From positions 1 through 6,353 of the forward strand of contig JAUXIQ010000123.1 in assembly GCA_030620925.1 (NCBI GenBank): a DNA stretch of 6,353 bases, given 5' to 3'. Both the position numbers and the translations under genes were made by a program. Shown here piece by piece: positions 5,804-6,353 of the stretch (positions are counted from its first letter, which is position 1; each line of letters begins with the position of its first letter). This stretch comes from Nitrospinota bacterium (lineage in GTDB: Bacteria > JAUXIQ01). Under the pieces are notes generated by a model. The model had not been told where the DNA came from, did not search any database, and saw only the letters and a list, made by a program, of their open reading frames with translations.

Positions 5804-6234
5804 AGGGATACAGAAAAGTATTATGGATTTTCATTGCCCTTTTTGTGGTCCCACAATCAACACTTGCTGTCGGTGACCTGAGCAACCAGAACCCTATAGT
5901 AGTTACCGTAATCCTTGGTTCAGAGAAAAATGAACTCACTTTTTTCCCTGAAAAACTGACTTTTGAGACCGGCAAACTTTACAGGCTGATATTGAAAAAC
6001 TCGAGTCCTCAGAAACACTATTTCACCTCACCGGGGTTTGCAGCCTCAGTCTGGACGAGAAAGGTGCAGGATAGTTCCATGGAGGTCAAAGGGGCTATCA
6101 GAGAAATAGAGCTCCTGCCAGGTAAAACCGCCGAATGGTTTTTTGTGCCCGTAAAGACGGGAACTTTTGGACTTTATTGCCACATATCTGGTCACAAGGA
6201 AGCAGGCATGGTAGGTATCATCGAAATAAAATGA
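5800..6234 (+). CDS. Secreted cupredoxin (type 1 copper protein)
   Basis: Predicted periplasmic or exported blue copper protein of 144 residues. The N-terminus is a signal peptide: basic KGYRK, hydrophobic core about 7-17, likely cleavage after STLA (residue 23). The mature part is beta-rich and carries the four expected type 1 copper ligands: H73 in QKHYF, then C127, H132 and M137 in YCHISGHKEAGM. The Cys-x4-His-x4-Met spacing and the GHxxAGM pattern match plastocyanin/azurin-like and sulfocyanin-like single-domain cupredoxins. Such proteins carry one electron between respiratory partners; some instead bind copper for cytochrome oxidase assembly. Nearby cytochromes make an electron-carrier role attractive, but the partner is not shown. 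The gene ends in tandem stops TGATAG. A 136-base gap precedes it, so independent expression is possible. Confidence 0.88.
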   Translation: MKGYRKVLWIFIALFVVPQSTLAVGDLSNQNPIVVTVILGSEKNELTFFPEKLTFETGKLYRLILKNSSPQKHYFTSPGFAASVWTRKVQDSSMEVKGAIREIELLPGKTAEWFFVPVKTGTFGLYCHISGHKEAGMVGIIEIK

Positions 6235-6290
6235 TAGTTGCTCCTAACAGTATAGGGGGCACGGCGGAGATGGAATGGAAAGGAATGACC

Positions 6291-6353
6291 ATGAGTCCCA
6301 AAATCCCCACTCTCAAGGGCGCGGCGGCCCATTTCCCGGCTCCAAGAGGCCCC
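6291..6353 (+). CDS. Start of an unidentified gene, cut by the window end
   Basis: The frame from the ATG at 6291 stays open to the last base (21 codons, beginning MSPKIPTLKGAAAHF). AAGGA at 6280-6284 is 6 bases upstream. In-frame ATGs at 6270 and 6285 are alternatives, but GGAG directly abuts the 6270 ATG, which is too close. The visible residues are Pro- and Ala-rich with no hydrophobic core and do not identify a family. Too little is present to be sure it is coding. Confidence 0.4.
   Translation, partial: MSPKIPTLKGAAAHFPAPRGP

Overview
The window holds a single run of plus-strand genes from an anaerobic or facultatively respiring bacterium. There is no rRNA, tRNA, transposon or CRISPR array to place it taxonomically. 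The mix of several c-type cytochromes, a cytochrome fused to an ethylbenzene-dehydrogenase-type heme b domain, and a SPASM radical SAM protein of the heme-biosynthesis type (AhbC/AhbD/NirJ-like) resembles Nitrospirota, Desulfobacterota or NC10-type genomes. That assignment is inference only.

Region 1 (1-2840) is a tight cytochrome cluster with gaps of 4 and 5 bases. It starts with the 3' part of a cytochrome c that has at least two heme domains. Next is a protein with three predicted membrane helices and a C-terminal monoheme cytochrome c domain, starting at TTG. Last is a 512-residue protein with two CxxCH sites, an EB_dh-type heme b domain and a C-terminal membrane anchor. Together they look like the electron-carrying subunits of a membrane-bound, extracytoplasmic electron-transfer complex. 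The quinone-reactive or catalytic subunits, if present, must lie upstream of the window.

Region 2 (2870-3859) encodes a tandem universal stress protein with an intact ATP-binding motif in both halves, 29 bases after the cytochromes. A 143-base gap follows.

Region 3 (4003-5663) has a radical SAM/SPASM protein with a C-terminal PCP_red-like domain, probably acting in tetrapyrrole or heme modification. It is followed by a small unrecognised four-helix membrane protein whose ribosome binding site lies in an inverted repeat.

Region 4 (5664-6353) has a 136-base gap with a possible 32-codon small ORF, then a secreted type 1 copper protein (cupredoxin), and finally the first codons of a gene cut by the window end. 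A plausible overall reading is an exported electron-transfer chain (membrane and periplasmic cytochromes plus a cupredoxin carrier), with a heme-maturation enzyme and a stress/energy sensor encoded beside it. The shared function is inferred from gene order.
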